From positions 13,512,501-13,576,500 of the forward strand of contig CM062202.1 in NCBI GenBank assembly GCA_031216445.1: a stretch of 64,000 nucleotides of DNA. The letters are read 5' to 3'. Below the pieces are notes generated by a model that saw only the letters and a list, made by a program, of their open reading frames with translations, had not been told where the DNA came from and searched no databases. Position numbers and translations under genes: made by a program. This DNA is from Lateolabrax maculatus (lineage: Eukaryota > Chordata > Actinopteri > Acropomatiformes > Lateolabracidae). Positions 62,571-64,000 of this stretch are shown here, piece by piece (within the stretch, counting starts at the first letter, position 1; every line of letters begins with the position of its first letter).

Positions 62571-64000
62571 TCATTAAAGGGAGATTAATTAAGCCTGTTC
62601 TTTCTAGGACTCAGTTTCAAGATCTGAAATGTTTGAAAAATAAGAAATTCCAGAGAATAAATCCTGACACACATGCACACAGATTTTTTATACATTTTAT
62701 GAAGTTCCCATTTAGCCTACTGAATCTTTGTGTGCTCATTAGTGTGTTTATTGCAGCCTGACCATGGATAATTTCCCCTCCAACTCTTGAAAATATAAGT
62801 TTGTCTTTGAGTCTTAAAGCACACATATTACAGCACAAGAGTCGAGATTCCTCCACAGCGTGCAACTCCTACTGTTTTCCTGTGGTCCTTGTGATCTCTG
62901 TCTCTTCCTACCTTTCTCTCTGTTGTCTCTCTATATTTCTAATCCTGTCTCTATTTGTGATCTGCTCGTCTGCACCTTCACTTCTCCACCATCTGTTAAC
63001 ATGGGAGTCCTGTGTCTCTGCAGCTCTCTTCATCTTAATAATTGCACCTTGGTGGGAGCTTAAGATGTGGACAAACGGGGCAAGCAGTTAACAAAATGCT
63101 GGTTCAGCATGCACCAAACTGGAACGGCTAACAGGAGAACTCATGTCAGCACATACTGCTGTTACCCCACTAATGCCAGTTCCAACAAGAGGCAGCTTGG
63201 CAGTGGTACTCACTTTACAACAGTAGTATCTCAGTACTGCCATTGGATGATGGCCATTGTGTTTCTCACCACTCCACTGTTCTATTTTCAGACAGCTATC
63301 ATCATCATCATAAGCATTACACTCTATACATAGACAGACAGGCATTACGACTGGCAGGCTGATTTGAATCATGCTAAAAATTATACTGAATCTCACTCTC
63401 CTCTCCTGCTTTCTGCACCACTCCTATTTTACACAGTCAGGCTAATATGCAAGTGATTACCGACACATTAATGAATTTTCGTCTCTGCACAAGTCTAAAT
63501 GGGGGTTCGTTTATCATAACAAATGCCCATCAAAGTAATTTCACCCTCTTGCTGCAAATTTAATTTCGTAAGGCCTCTGAAATTTATAACTGCAGTGTTT
63601 TGGCCTGCGTGATGTCCCCTGGGAGTACCTTATTGAATTTAATTTATTTATAAAAGCGATTTGTTCTTGTTCAGGTGGGCTCCCGGTTCTGCCTGTTGAC
63701 ACAGAAATGGAAGATAAGGAATTTCTACACGATTGAGCACGTCCCTCTCATAACAACACTTGGACAGTTGGTTGTTTGATCACCGCCACTATTTAACTTT
63801 CCCGTTGGCCCTGACAACCACCGCCATTTCACAGTCATTAACAGATGGTGGACGTGCATCTGTGTGTAAACGGCTAATATTCCCTTGCTGATGTTTGGTC
63901 AGCCAGTCTATACGCTGAACATGCACATAAGAAATATGAGCATACACAAACACACTGATACTTGGCGCTGGTTCGCCAGTAATTGGTTTCATTTAGAGGA

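Larger units (their letters stand above)
57526..64000 (+). other. grik4: grik4 intron 8 of the window, 5' part (at least 6475 bp)
   Basis: The intron runs off the window; no acceptor leading into GRKPGYFSF-type coding sequence was found. It starts with a pyrimidine-rich stretch (57540-57905) that leaves the exon H frame open to 57855. It then holds a CTGT repeat (59055-59088), a dispersed repeat (59520-59890), a TG repeat (60174-60221), a purine-rich stretch (60680-60840), a G19 run (61000-61018) and a long open stretch (62025-62570). Confidence 0.88.

Noticed and set aside
63660..63720. Acceptor-like TTGTTCTTGTTCAG followed by GTGGGCTCCC as the next grik4 exon
   Set aside because: No frame gives the expected GRKPGYFSF-type sequence.

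Overview
This window is one stretch of a vertebrate, almost certainly teleost, nuclear gene. On the + strand it carries eight internal exons of a kainate-type ionotropic glutamate receptor subunit, best matched to grik4 (GluK4/KA1). The first exon present starts at 948 and the last ends at 57525. Both ends of the gene lie outside: the signal peptide and first part of the amino-terminal domain are upstream, and the pore, the second half of the ligand-binding domain and the C-tail are downstream. The exons sum to 1079 nt and encode 359 whole residues, roughly residues 170-530 of a protein of about 950. All seven internal introns are phase 0 with GT-AG ends. The intron entering the first exon is phase 1, so a T upstream plus GC completes a codon.

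The first six exons (948-45755) complete the extracellular amino-terminal domain, which drives subunit assembly. The last two (54511-54714, 57412-57525) build segment S1 of the glutamate-binding clamshell, including the Glu, Tyr, Thr and Arg ligand-contact positions. The next expected exon, which leads into the first membrane helix, was not found up to 64000.

About 98 percent of the window is intron or flank. It holds many CA/TG microsatellites, homopolymer runs and pyrimidine-rich tracts, plus at least six short non-autonomous DNA-transposon-like elements with inverted ends (16392-16696, 28236-28519, 33609-33880, 50801-51168, 51847-52173, and less surely 53654-54160). There is also a dispersed repeat at 59520-59890 and a probable tRNA-derived SINE remnant at 9475-9603. 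From memory, several of these families are common in percomorph fishes. Together with grik4 and the CA-rich introns they suggest a spiny-rayed fish; the species cannot be named.

I see no second convincing gene on either strand, no known structural RNA gene and no prokaryotic system. The observations most worth checking are UG-repeat tracts directly upstream of two 3' splice sites, a near-perfect intronic RNA hairpin at 56075-56116, a 327-bp element with 5-bp target duplications, a 305-bp fold-back element, a strong G-quadruplex motif, and two non-exonic stretches that stay unusually open for translation (40816-41118 and 62025-62570).
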